Positions 1-11,813 of a DNA stretch of 64,000 bases are shown here, in pieces (position 1 is the first letter of the stretch; every line of letters begins with the position of its first letter). The notes below the pieces were generated by a model, which did no database searches, was not told where the DNA came from, and saw only the letters and a program-made list of their open reading frames with translations. The position numbers and the translations under genes are program-made. This stretch comes from Trichostrongylus colubriformis (Eukaryota; Nematoda; Chromadorea; Rhabditida; Trichostrongylidae), in contig OZ022261.1 in the NCBI GenBank assembly GCA_963978905.1, positions 32,175,686 through 32,239,685 on the forward strand, written 5' to 3'.

Positions 1-1183
1 AAAATGAAGTAGGTTCATCAGATCCACTGAAGTAGTGCTTCCCGAGAAGTTTTTCTACTCCACGACTTGCATCTCCGATGCCTCTTTTTCAAACAAATCT
101 CTGAACTGTATGACTGGTTAACAAAATTGGGTTTGCTTTCTTTATCATCGTATTTGCTCGTTACTATCATGAAGCCGATAACTGCCGCAGTCTTTGATCT
201 ATGAATCAGCGCCCGTGTTCCTCGTAATTCTGCACCCACGCTAGTCACCGCTACACAAAAGGGGTCGTATAACGATGTGTGTTTGGACGGGAGGGATGGT
301 GATGATGTGGCGATATAGAAATCATACCATGCACCATACTATTACGTACCAAGGATCATCAACTGACGTGGGTGTGGAGTGTTTAAACTTCTCTAACGGA
401 AGTTTAATGTACGATTTCTTTTTTGCATCCCATATTCTTTATTCTATGAACCATAAATGAACAAGAATACAGTATGTGGATAGACAGACACAAGCAAAGA
501 TAGATTGATGTGCGAGTATCAACTAAATCGAAGTAAATTACGTATGCGAAGTGGTAAGATTGCAGAGCATTTGTTTGTTACGTATTCATTGTGGGTGATC
601 ATAGAAAATTCCTTTGGAATTCATCGTGTGTGGGTATTGAGAATGTGTTTGAGAAATATATCGAACTGATTGCCAGCTACGTTCGTGGTTTCATCGTTCA
701 TGCGTGTGCTAGGCGTAGTGGGTGTCCGCGAAGTGAGTCGTCGTGAGAGCGTCTGCCCCGCGTGAAAGCTTGTATGTATTTTATAAAACGAGCCCTTGGG
801 ACACCTCCTCTTTTGACATCGTGAGCCATCACGACAGGAAGAGAGGATAAGAACGAAAGCGTGATAAGGGATTGTAACTGACATGGGTATTCGTCTCGTC
901 GCCCTGTTTGACCCTGACTCAGCAATAGCCCTGAATGGCTTTTGACTGAAAAATGGCTTTTGCAGGTGTTTGTGGTCTATCGCAACATTAGTCAGCTATC
1001 AGTCACCCTTTACAATAGCATTGATAAGCACGATAACGTTGCACGACTCAAGGAACGGTCACAGTAAAGCAACACAGCTCTATCGACTACGTGACGAAGG
1101 CTTCCTCCCCCTAACTGAGATTCGATCTCACCCAACGTGTAATCGTGGCTCTTCACTGAATCATCCAGCTGATGAGGGCATTG
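1..1183. other. No supported gene
   Basis: Short open frames occur on both strands but none has matching splice signals or a recognisable product. The overlapping minus-strand frames near 621-925 are in different phases and look like chance. Nothing else is claimed here. Confidence 0.5.
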
Positions 1184-1609
1184 AAGGAATTGCACGGAAA
1201 TGCACGGGAAAACGACTTTCTTCAATATCCATATATTTATGTTGTATTTGCCCAATAAGGGCCGCATGCAAAGTTCTTCGCAAAAGGTGAGAATCAAGCT
1301 ATGCTCCAGTTCCTCGCAGTGGTGGCCGAGGGGCGCGGCCTCAGAGTGAAATCCCGCCCCGTCGTCCTCTGCGGTCGGAGACACATAGTGTGAACATGAA
1401 ATTGCGTAATTAATCCCAGTCTTCGTTCTTGACCGCGGCGGACGACGGGGCAGGCACTTACTCTGGAGCTCCGCTCCTCAGCCATCACTTTGAAGAACTG
1501 GATCTTGACCAGTCTTTTTTTTCACGTGAAACTTTGCGTCGGCCCTTCCTGGGCAAATGCAACATAAATATATGGGCAGAAAAACTCACTCTCCGTGCAC
1601 GATTCCTTC
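1184..1609. repeat. GC-rich palindromic MITE, family 1 copy A
   Basis: An inverted-repeat element whose two arms meet near 1,410. The left end carries an AAGGAAT-TGCACGG motif and the right end its complement, CCGTGCACGATTCCTT. The arms hold a GC-rich block containing GCGGCGGACGACG. Three more copies lie at about 19,455, 24,987 and 61,674. Each arm contains a YATTTATGTTGTATTTGC-like stretch. No transposase is visible, so it is probably a non-autonomous DNA element. Short open frames on both strands here are products of the palindrome and not genes. Confidence 0.8.
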
Positions 1610-2061
1610 AATCTGAAAATAGATTCATTTTTTTTTCTAAATTGACTGCATTTCTAGACTGGTGATCTGCGCTGTTTCGAGAAGCAATTCGCGAATAAAT
1701 TTTCCAGTGCTTCCTCTCACTTGTTAGGCGTGTCGTATGAATGGCTTCATCGCGGAGTTGCTTTATGAATACTCACATGCGAGATCTGTTTTTATGTCCC
1801 CGTCCTATCTATCTATTCATCTAAAAACCACTTCGTTCTGTTGCTCGGCTCATGTTGTACACAGACAGTTTTCGGCCCACTTAGTGGCGGTCCAATGGTC
1901 ACAAAACTTGTAACGTCCGTGTCTGATTCATAGATAATCTAGGCCGACTCACCATTCTGCTATCGCCACTGCCTTCACTGATATTTAACAGAATTTTGTT
2001 TCCTGATTTTGGGCCATCACAGATAAAAGAAGGCCTTTATATTCTGGAAGCTTCATCACAG

Positions 2062-4147
2062 CGTTCATCTGTCGTTATCCCAATGCCGCAGTTCAGAATC
2101 TACTACCCCACTCACCATTGACGCCACCATTATTTTCATACATATCTTATAGTGTAATGGATTTCTTGAAGTGAAATTCCCATGGGAAGGTATTTATTTT
2201 TAAGGTTTAAATTAGTCTTAGGTGATGATTGTCGCCGCAGCCGGTAATGCGAAGGTTGTTACAAGGATGCTGAGTTAAGGGTGAGAGCTTTGGTTTCGGC
2301 CAAATTATGCCATTACGAAGTTAAATTAGGGTAAAAGTGGTCTCAGTAGTGTAATGCATTAGCGCGTACACACGGAAAGCACCGAGGCCGGTTCAATTCC
2401 TGTCCGAGACAAAAGCTACTGTCCATAATTCGGCATCTTTTTAAATATGTTCGGCATCTTTTTAAATATGTATAATATGAAAGGTTTACCTTTTATATTC
2501 AACTTTTTGGCTGACATTGACACCCAGCATCAGATTCGTGGAAGGAATTGCGACAATTCCATAAGGAAATGTAATAAATTCCATGAGATGGTATTACTCT
2601 TGTTTTGCAGAAAAACCTTCATAACTTCATTCAGGTAATTGTTTGACAGATTCTGAATACAGATTTAAGATCAGCATTTAAAACCGCGTACAGTGGTATG
2701 TGTCTCATTGCAAATGGCCATTTCGACAAACCGTCTGATGGCAAAGTGCCTCGCCAATGAGGTGTCACAGGCAAACTTTGACCCATCGTAACTCGCTTCA
2801 GTATGCCAGGTAGCAATTTTGGTCTTCACAGTTATAATCGGCGTTCGAAGCTCTATCGATCTCCCTGGGTTTCATTTAAAAATTCCATGGGAAGTAAAAT
2901 ACCTTCCCTAGTTAGTAACTAACTCCGTCGATGCATTTGCAATAGGAAAAAGTAATTTTATAAGACATGCATGCCCTTGTTCCATAACACGTTGTTTATG
3001 TGTCTAAATTTCATTTCTACGCAGTATATACAAGTTTGATAAGGTTATAAATCACAATTCGATACTTCCGCGACCTTGAAATCCAATTGTGGCCTGAGAA
3101 AAAGCAAAATTTACAAATGCTTTACTATGTCTAAAGCAGGGATTCGGCATTGATTAGCCTATCTACGGAATGCGTTGTGCCTACCATTTCTTTTTAGAGT
3201 CGTGACGACATTTGAATGCAAGTTGTCCTATGCAATTACCTGCTGAGGCCGGGCTACGCACAAATCAGTGCTTGCAAGACAACTTTGTTATCAGCACAGT
3301 CCCTTAGAAATGAAAAGCACAGCTGTCCTGGAAGGAAACTGATCCAAGTATTGATCTCCTTATCATGGTCATAAGAGTACCGCCACTTGTCACTCGACCA
3401 TCTCTCCTTGTACTATGTTTTTTTCAGATCGTTTTTGCGCTATTATACAAGAATGATTCTGAAAGTGAAACTAAACTTAGAAACTAAAACTTGTAAATAT
3501 GTTTGTTCGCATATCACCGAGCTTCTCAAATTTCATGCAGACTACTAAAATGACTTTTATGGGAATCGCTGACAAAATCAGTTTGTGAACAATCTGGATC
3601 ATCCGTGAACCGAACGAAACGGTCTCACATCAATCATCACTATAGGGCGGTACCTCGGTCTCTACAGTGATGTCAGTGAGCAGGCGGCAGACGGGCCGGG
3701 GAGGAAAGGGTGGAATGCCGCAAGCATTCCCGTTCTTTTGTGACCCGGTGGTGTTTGCTGAGTGCCGTGGTGGATCGCCGTGGAAAAAAAACTGTCGTTG
3801 TCACCTCATTTAAACTTTGATCTTTTCGTCATTCGAATTTCATCCTCCTGATAGACATTCCGCCGTTTCGCAGACAATCGGGGCTAATTCAATGCTTGCA
3901 AGTTTTTACTTACGCTGTCTACAAGAATTTTAGTCACGCCCTCGTCTGTTCTGTGATCCTGACAATGTGACTTTAGAGCACTCCCCTCGGAAAATTGAAA
4001 TGGTACGCACAGTACTCTGCGTATTTTCTACAACATCTTTCAGAAAACGAAAAAAAACGCCGCGTCATCGAAAAGGCTTATCTCCCGTCTGGTAGACTTG
4101 CCGCACTGATCACTACGATAGCGGAATTAAGTCATAAAGTTATGTAG
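2062..4147 (+). CDS. 3' exons of an unrecognised multi-exon gene
   Basis: Four exons join in frame: 2062-2153 (tentative), 2611-2634, 3428-3464 and 4044-4147, ending in TAG at 4145. Acceptors are TTTTGCAG, TTTTTTCAG and CATCTTTCAG. Donors are GTAATG, GTAATT and GTGAAA. The 24-base exon encodes KNLHNFIQ and joins IVFALLYKNDSE in phase 0. A split codon then leads into NEKKRRVIEKAYLPSG and a helical C-terminus ending ELSHKVM. Phases agree at every junction. The first exon is less certain because a second open frame (GLYILEASSQ) overlaps it. The 5' part is not resolved and may lie outside the window. The tail looks helical and cytosolic; I do not recognise the family. A tRNA-like repeat and a 21-bp tandem duplication lie in the intron between the first two exons. 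What I see is splice signals and open frame only; function is unknown. Confidence 0.4.
2340..2411 (+). repeat. tRNA-like sequence (SINE or tRNA pseudogene)
   Basis: About 72 bases with a B-box-like GGTTCAATTCC and an acceptor-like pairing of GTCTCAG with CCGAGAC. An A-box-like TAATGCATTAGC lies near the 5' end. The anticodon arm is poor. It shares the flanking word GCTGAGTTAAGG with a similar sequence at 35,888, which suggests a dispersed tRNA-derived repeat rather than a working tRNA. Confidence 0.5.
2431..2471 (+). repeat. Tandem duplication of a 21-bp unit
   Basis: Two adjacent copies of CGGCATCTTTTTAAATATGT, directly after the tRNA-like sequence. This could be the 3' tail of that element. 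Confidence 0.85.
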
Positions 4148-5826
4148 AGATGCACGTTTTATTATCGTTAGTAGGTCTTCGTCGTGCTTAGCATTTATTT
4201 CTGGAATCCGCTTTTTTTCGCTGAAATTTGCTGCTTTAACTAGTATTCAAAACATCATGGCGCTCTTGACCTTTTATAAATGTGACGAAATTCTCAAATT
4301 CTCAAATCAAGCATCCTATTTTACAATGACAAAATTCTCGAGGAAAATACATGCTCGATTCACGTGTTCTCTTTTTCTGCCTCATCAACAGGAACAGGGA
4401 TTATCATACGTAATAGCGGTATTCTGTGCATTCGATTGTTTCGCTATGTGATAAACGAATTTTGATCATCTTTGTATTTTATGGAGGATCCACATTCATT
4501 GGAAGTTCTAATTCTATCCTCGTTTGAAATAACTGTGTTGTCCCTTTTTGCCTAGGTGGTCCTTTTTCTATTTTAACTACAGTACTTTTTGCTGCAACCG
4601 CGGTGTGAATATGAAGAAAACGTTTGCAACAGTTCATTCTCTTTGAATTCGATCAAATTTCGTAAAGAAACTGCACGGTGAGCCGTTAATCATGTGGTTT
4701 CCTTTTAAACGGCTCATCTTTGTGAATTGTAAATCGATAGTGCTCTCCACGCATTTTAGACTCTGCTGTAGGAAATATGCGAGATCTGTATAGAGCCGTC
4801 TTCCCTGTGAAAGCGAATTCAAAATCGCAATGCCAGAAAGCGTAGGATGAACGTGGGCACGGCTAAAATTCCTATGGACAGCATATGTAAACACTCGTAA
4901 TACCAGCGCTCTGCTCACCAAGTTGTTGGCGGGAGTTCGGAGAACGGAGGCAGGGCTTTCAAAAATTTTCCTTGCATCAGGTACTTTTCTGCTGGCATTT
5001 TTAGTTTTCGTTGTTTTACGGGATAGAGAGATCCTCGATCCATGGGGAAGATTGGGAGCTGTAATCTGAAGGGTTAATGCCTCTGAATCAAGAGTCAAGC
5101 ATCATGACAAAGAAATTGGCTAGGAGGAATCTTTATGAAACATACCATCCCTATTATGCTGCCATACAATCTCTTCACCCCAGAGAGCCTCTATACAGCT
5201 TCCAGAACTCAACTTCCGACACTTCATAATTTGTTTCCGACCTGCTCTCTCAGCACACGTTTCGTCATTATAAAAATACGACCGGCCTTCTGAAGGACTG
5301 CTCTCTCTCCCCCTTCCCCCCCCATCAAGGTTCTGTTGGAAGGGAAAACGGGCTTACGTGGTATGAAAATATCATTCCACGTTAGACCGATTCCTTTTCC
5401 ATGGATACTTCGAGGGTTGAACGCCTTCGATTGTGTATAACACCAGATAGTGGCCGACAAGACGATGCCTTTTGGTGTTCGCTGTCGTAAAACTGATTTT
5501 CACGTTGTGTAAATATATGACAAAGGGGTTCGTACATGCGCAGCAGTATTCAGCATAAAATCCCGTTCACTGCATCAGAACACGTATAAACTCGATTATT
5601 CGAAACGCTCTATTGCACACTGGTCAGCAGCGTTGCGGTGGGAGAATAGCATGCTCAATTGAGAGTGCGCACGACGAACATGCATGCATGAGTTCACATT
5701 ATTTTGTGATCATGCTTTTTTACAAGGTGACCCCCAACCCAAATCGCCATTTCTTTGCTCGTAGTATGCGTGTAACTGCTCGTTCCATCGCTCACTGCAT
5801 GATTGAGCTTTGTTTCAGATTGAACG
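4148..5826. other. Intergenic, no supported gene
   Basis: The longest frame is 154 codons on the minus strand at 4634-5098. It has no splice or spliced-leader signal and no recognisable domain. Open frames of this length are expected by chance in a window of this size. A pyrimidine-rich tract of C runs lies at about 5,307-5,325. Confidence 0.5.
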
Positions 5827-8800
5827 ATGTCTTCAGATGAAGGCGTTGGAAATGAACTATACGTTGTAATGTTCGGATCGCCACAGAAAAGCATATTGGT
5901 GAGTGAGTGCCGACAAGGCTTTTTGTAACTCTGCATTAACCATATGTTTTGTAAACACCATAACGTTTATGACATTTGTATTATAACCTTTAATTGTATG
6001 AAACATCAAATTTAGTTCAATTCCCTTCATATATCCATCTGTCAATCCTCTTGCTTCAGCTATCTTTATTCTGACCTAACTTTATAAATGTTATATACCG
6101 TAAAGAGGTGAAGCAGGCGCGTCATATATTCAGACCTGCAGCATTGGCGTCTGCACCCGATGAGAACTGTTGTACAGGGGAAGAAAAAGCACTTAACGCT
6201 TTGGATTTGACCACTACGACCTTAGCCATCCTTCATCCTCTACCGCTAATCCCTTCTACCGCTAATACTGCTCATTACCCCATTTTTCGTCCTGCGAAGC
6301 CTAGACGTACATCGCGAAAATTGGAATGTGGCATTGAGGCAGTCTATGCAACACTCGTGTACATACACTATCAAAAACCAGTTCACTGACCACAGGGTAC
6401 AAGTTCGCTGACCAAAATTTCAGGTGAAGTTCTAAGTGAGTGTAGATCTTCGCGCTACCAAAGAGGAACCATCCAAGCAATTCATTGCTGTATGGGAACT
6501 GGAGGTTAATGTAAATACGTATTGAATGAAACTGTAGGCTAGATAATTTTTTGTGCAGCAAGGACGAAGGTGCCCTATAGTTACTGCAAATCAGTTGTTT
6601 TTTCTGAAAAGTTTCGACGAAATGGTTCTGAGGTCTTCAGCCATAGTGTAAAGGGAGTCCTCGTCCATAGTCTCCGTATTTTTTAGGTCCAACTAATCGG
6701 TGACAGCTACCTTGAGACCACAGCCCACTTACATCCAACCTCTTACATTTTTAAATTTGAACGAAGTCGCTAAGTTTTACGGCACTATCCCTTATGAGAG
6801 GACCCTCACAGTCAAGGTCATAGCCAAAGACAACGTTAGGGGTATTGAGAGAAATCAGAACTGAGAAAGCATGTTCTTCTCAAGAATGTTATAGGATGAT
6901 TTCCGGGGAAAATATCTGTGGCGCTGCTCCCGTTGAAAGGGGCGTCATAGGCACAGCACCGCCTACGGTGCGGCGGGTACCGATGGCTGAGTGCCCTTGG
7001 AGGGCGGGCCTTTGTTTTAGCCAGCATCTGCCATCTGAATCAACGGCCGCGGTTCTTTCAGGTTATTGCTCCATCGCTTCCAACGATGCGTAGGTTGCGT
7101 AATCACGTCTTCTAAGAGGTCGGTGGTAGGAAAAAGGTGTCATTTCTCCGGTCTTTGACCGACAGTCCCTTCTTTTTATATCGTTGCACTACATAACATC
7201 TCCACTTTATACCACAACCGGCCGAAATTACCCTCAAAAGGTGTCATCAAGAGCTCTGGAAGTCCGAGCCTGTTGGTTTTGGAACGAACGAAGGATAATG
7301 CCGAATTCCAATCTTTGCGATGTACGTAGAGGCTTCTCGGGACGAAAAATGGGGTAATGAGCAAGGCGGGATATTTTGAGAGGAAACCAGAGGTTCAAGG
7401 GGGGTTGTGACGAAATCCAAAGGAGGGCACTGTGCTCCTCAACAGAGCCTACGCTGCTGGAAAGACTATCGTGGTCTGGCTCTTCCTACGAATGAGTTCT
7501 TCTTTTGAATGAAGGCAATGCCTCATGTCACAGATCTGCGTGGCTTCAATCGATACTCAGGGAGCCGGATGCATTCATTCACGCGATGATCAACAATAAC
7601 ATTTTGTTTTAGAGCTTTCGTGTTGATTGTTTCGCTGCCTATTATTATTTATCAATTTGCCTAAAGCACCTGTATTTTCCCATTGAAGCTGCGTATTGTG
7701 AGTGCTTCCGTTCCAGGCCTGGTTGGGTCTATTTGATCGTTGTTATCATTTTGCATTTTGTTGCGGGGCTCACGCGTAAGCAAAATTGTTGGAGCTACCA
7801 ATTTCACGCGGTTTCCGGGAAAAACTGGGCCATACTTGCACTGTTCGAAACCTCCATGTATATGGAGGCCTACAACGCCTTACTAATGTCAGAGAAGGGG
7901 TTGAAAACTGGACTTTGTAATTTCAAGAATTTCTTTGCAATATACATACTTCCGTATATAATGTACGTATGCGTGATGTCTTTCAGTTTGAAAAGCTTTG
8001 CCAAGCTGCCAAGAAATACGAGCGGCACGTTCACTATCAAGATGTTCACTACCTTACCGTTGATTGTGATGGAAAAGAAGAGCTGTTGGAGTTTACGGAT
8101 CCGGGTCTTGTGAGTCAATCGCTCACATTTATCATACAGCAAATAATAGCATTGACCGGCTGAATGTCAGGGAACGTTTTTCGTGACAGAGTTGCGACGG
8201 TCGCGGTTTAGAAGGATCGCTTAGGCTCAAATGATTTCTCAAAACGGAATTTTCGTGTTCAGGCTCGCACTGGTGGACGAGAAATGGCCATAAAACGCGC
8301 AGACCTCGCGTTGCTCTTTTACTCGGCCCTTTCACTCAGTTCGTTACACAATCTACAGGCACTCAAGGAAGATTTGGAAATGAAATCACATGTAAGCAAG
8401 TTTGAACAAATTCCATTATTCCATACAATTATCACAACTACCATCTAGATCATTATGGCTGGCTAGTCGTACCTACGGCTGGTCAACTATACAGCGGAAT
8501 TCCTAGTGTTTTTGCGGCATCTTGAAAAAGGGTGTTGAATTTCATTATTCCTGTTGTATTCAATCTAGTGCCAACGATCATTGAAAAGAGATGCTAAATG
8601 ACAAGGCGTGAAGACGGTCATTCCAGTCCGATTAATTTTGAACCGGAATTACCCACCTTCATCTTTCGTGGCCAAAAACACCGGTAGCCAGCAGTATCCA
8701 GACCCTTCAATCAAATAACCTTACCGCTAAGTTATTCAGAGCTTTTTTGCACATCATTATTAATCTCATGTATCAATAGTTATTTGATTAGGAAATTTCT

Positions 8801-11800
8801 GGAAATTCGTTTGCAGTTACCAATACTAGTAGGATACTATAGGATAACAGCTGAAGTTCAAAGGCCTCAGCATAGCCAACAGCTCCTTAAACAAAGTATA
8901 CAAACAAAAGTGACTGTCCGTGTTTTCATGAAATTTCGCTTTTCAAAGTATCGATGGATGACCCTTTTTAGAAGGATTAACTCCCCTTGTACTAGTTCAG
9001 GATTTGTATGACCGTGTTTCCGAATGTTCGAAGTTCACACGACAATTGATGACTTGCCGCCTCGTAACTGGTTTCTACAATCTATTTCTCACCTGCTCAC
9101 TCGATCTGTTCGTTTTTGACAGGAAATATTGTTTGCCAAAGTGGCGCGGTTTCCCACTTTGCGGGGTCACTGTTTGTAGCGAAAAAAAAAACCGAGGGAT
9201 ACTACAAATGTAGGTATGAGGTAATTTCAATCATCGTTGAAGGAACCAGGAGGAGTCAGGAAAAAGAAGAATGTAGAAATAAATGATCGTTCTGAAACTA
9301 CCATTCGAGGTTAGAAGCGATAATTCGTAGAGAAACCCCGAATCAAAAGCGCGACGTTGTAGCCGTATTCGCATCTCTCCGACCCGTAACGTCACCATTC
9401 CTTGCTCGTTGTAGGAGATGCCATTTGTTGTCTCGTAGGATGTATTTCATTATTCATGATGATGGGTACGTGAAAAAACAAACAGCAGTAATCAAGGGAA
9501 ACAATAAATGGTAAAATAAGCGAAAGGGTGAGAAATACGATTTTCGTGGTAAAAAAATCCATCGAATTCACACTCGACGTCTTAGCAAGGTGTCATGTGT
9601 GCAATGCCTTTAACCTGGAGAACTGCGAGCACCACGGCAGGTCTTACCGTAGGCCAGAATCACCCCCTTCCGGTGTCTTTGAGATTGATTAGACTTGAAG
9701 GCTCCAGCTTGGACCTGATTGGGATGCCAGTAACTTGCGAGTCGCATAGCTTTGAGATCTGCAATCACGCTGATCTGGCTCGGACTTGACCAGCTGCAAG
9801 ACGGAGTTGCTAACATCAGAAATTAAATGCTTTCTCTGTGGCCACCATTACTGAGTGGTAGTTTCACGGAGGTTTCTTATTTTCTGACTAATTATAAAGA
9901 GTTTCATACTACAATCACTGTCCCACCTTTGGCCCCGAATCAGTTATTGAAGTCGAACTATAGGATTTAGCGGGAAATTGATAAGAGCGGCACAGATAAG
10001 ATCAGCCTTTTAAAGGGCTGAAACGTCCCCCTCGCTGGTTACACCAAGCGGAAAACCGTCATGTACAGGACTCCGCAGTCGTTAGATTCAACAGCCAGGA
10101 TTAAGAGGGAATTGTGCCCTCGAAATTCTCAAAACGAATCAAAAAATGAGGCATATGTCTGTATTTTTCGCTAGCCATCCCTTTCAGCATTTCATCGACT
10201 AACCGCTGTCACTTAACTCCTGGCAACAGTGATCCCCACTCTCTCACAGTACCTGACAAATGGGACCCTTAAAAGCGGATTAAGTCGATTTCCTGTCGTG
10301 GATCCTTCAATTCATGTTGTTTGACGAATTTTCTAAGAATTCTGAGGCACGTCATGTTGTTTGACGAATTTTCTCGGAAATCTGAGGCACACGTCACCTG
10401 GAAAAGGAGCTGGCGTACATGCTTCGCCATTGTTCTGACACTGTTTTCCGCGTCAGGCTCTATTGACAGTGCGGTAGTTTGCACATGACAATGTTGCCGA
10501 GAAGACTGGTCGCTTACACGATCTACCACTAACCATAAGGCTTCATTCGAATGCACCAACCATCGTCGGTAAACAGTCGTGTCCGAGTCATCGTGAAGGT
10601 GTCAAGCGTTTTAACAAGGGTCACATGAATCTTCCTGTTGAAGAGGCTTTCTCTATACAATCCTTAATATGTAGATTCAGATAGAATGAGGTCTTTTGTA
10701 GCTTCCTTTGCGCCTTCTATGTGATTCTGATGAGATCGTCGAGGATGAAGAAGATGGCGGTTCAACAGGAATCAGTTCCGTTTCAGAAGGTAAGCAGTTC
10801 AACTCCACATTTGTTACTTATCTGTTTACTATACTGCTTGTTTACTGTACAGCGAATTGGCTTCAATCACTTGGGGATGAAATTGGTAGAAATTAGTCGC
10901 TCATAGTTTGAAACTGTCAAAATTCACGCTGAATGGCCTTTATCCTGTGTAGCGTTCCTATCTTCCCTATTTTACCTCGGTGGAGTTACCCATTCCAGCT
11001 GACGGTAGTTTCAGTTAACGATGAACAGAAATGAAAATTCTGTTCGTTCCCTATCAGTGAGCACAGCAGCTGTTTGAAAAGCTTATGAATGATTTTTTTC
11101 CAAAATTTCGAGTGAGGCTGAAGCGATTAAAATCGAGCGGGTTCTCCACTCTTGACTTTTACCCTTTCAAATGGCTTGGGTGCCAGTCAACCATCCTCAT
11201 TGGGGCGTAACACTTTTCTCAGGTGGCTCCGAATTACCATGCCATTCCTGTCTACTCGGTTAATAAATGGCAACCGACCGAAACTTTATAATTTATCAAG
11301 ACTCATGCACCTTTTTAGTTGGTTGATCATAAATCGCCCACCAGGACTTTTTGTACTGAATCGAAAGGCAGCAGCTGAGGCAATGTGCCACTGGGATACC
11401 CATGTCATGATTTCATGTTTCAATCCCATGCAGATTTCATTTCAGGATATGAATCCGATCCTGAAAGAGAGGGTAAAGTGCGTCGAAGAAACTCCATGGA
11501 AAAAATTCGAAAAGCGCATGAGGAAGGTGGAATGGCGGTTGAGCAGGTGCTGACACAATTGTTGACTTAGCTGTTTTTCCGATTTCGATAATGTGGATGA
11601 GTTCAAGAACTAGACTCGTCCGATGCTTTCACAGAACTACAGTGCGATGTTCAGGGGCAACAATGGGCCAACGAACTCGGTCCTGACTGCGAATTCATGA
11701 TGCTGTCATCATGTCAGTTCAACGATGCGAGGACGTTTTTGGAAGGAATTGTTAGCACCATTCGATCGCATCGGAATAGTCGAGCTCGATCACTCATCAA

Positions 11801-11813
11801 TCGACTGAAGTAG
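5827..11813 (+). CDS. Unrecognised multi-exon gene with likely spliced-leader site
   Basis: The start is ATG at 5827, eight bases after TTTGTTTCAG, which looks like a spliced-leader acceptor. Exon 1 (5827-5898) encodes MSSDEGVGNELYVVMFGSPQ plus four residues and ends at GTGAGT in phase 0. Further exons are 7987-8109 (FEKLCQAAKKYERHV...), 8359-8391, 8851-8895, 9001-9063 (DLYDRVSECSKF...), 9123-9165, 9415-9434 (20 bases, weak), 10702-10789, 11446-11526 or 11546, and a last exon of about 11635-11813 ending RSLINRLK then TAG. Most junctions are phase 0 and all agree. The 10702 exon is acidic and serine-rich (DSDEIVEDEEDGG). The next is charged (RRRNSMEKIRKAHEEGG). The C-terminus is basic. No signal peptide or membrane segment is seen, so the product is probably cytosolic. 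Exons may be missing between 5.9 and 8.0 kb. Alternative end: read-through of 11446 to a stop at 11570. I do not recognise the family. Confidence 0.5.
10312..10391 (+). repeat. Tandem duplication, 40-bp unit twice
   Basis: Two adjacent copies beginning TCATGTTGTTTGACGAATTT, differing at a few positions. They lie in an intron of the gene model that ends at 11,813. Confidence 0.9.

Noticed and set aside
4634..5098. Minus-strand frame of 154 codons
   Set aside because: No splice or trans-splice signal and no recognisable domain. One or two frames of this length are expected by chance in 64 kb.
7176..7364. Minus-strand frame of 62 codons that reads smoothly
   Set aside because: No splice signals or neighbouring exons and no recognised domain.
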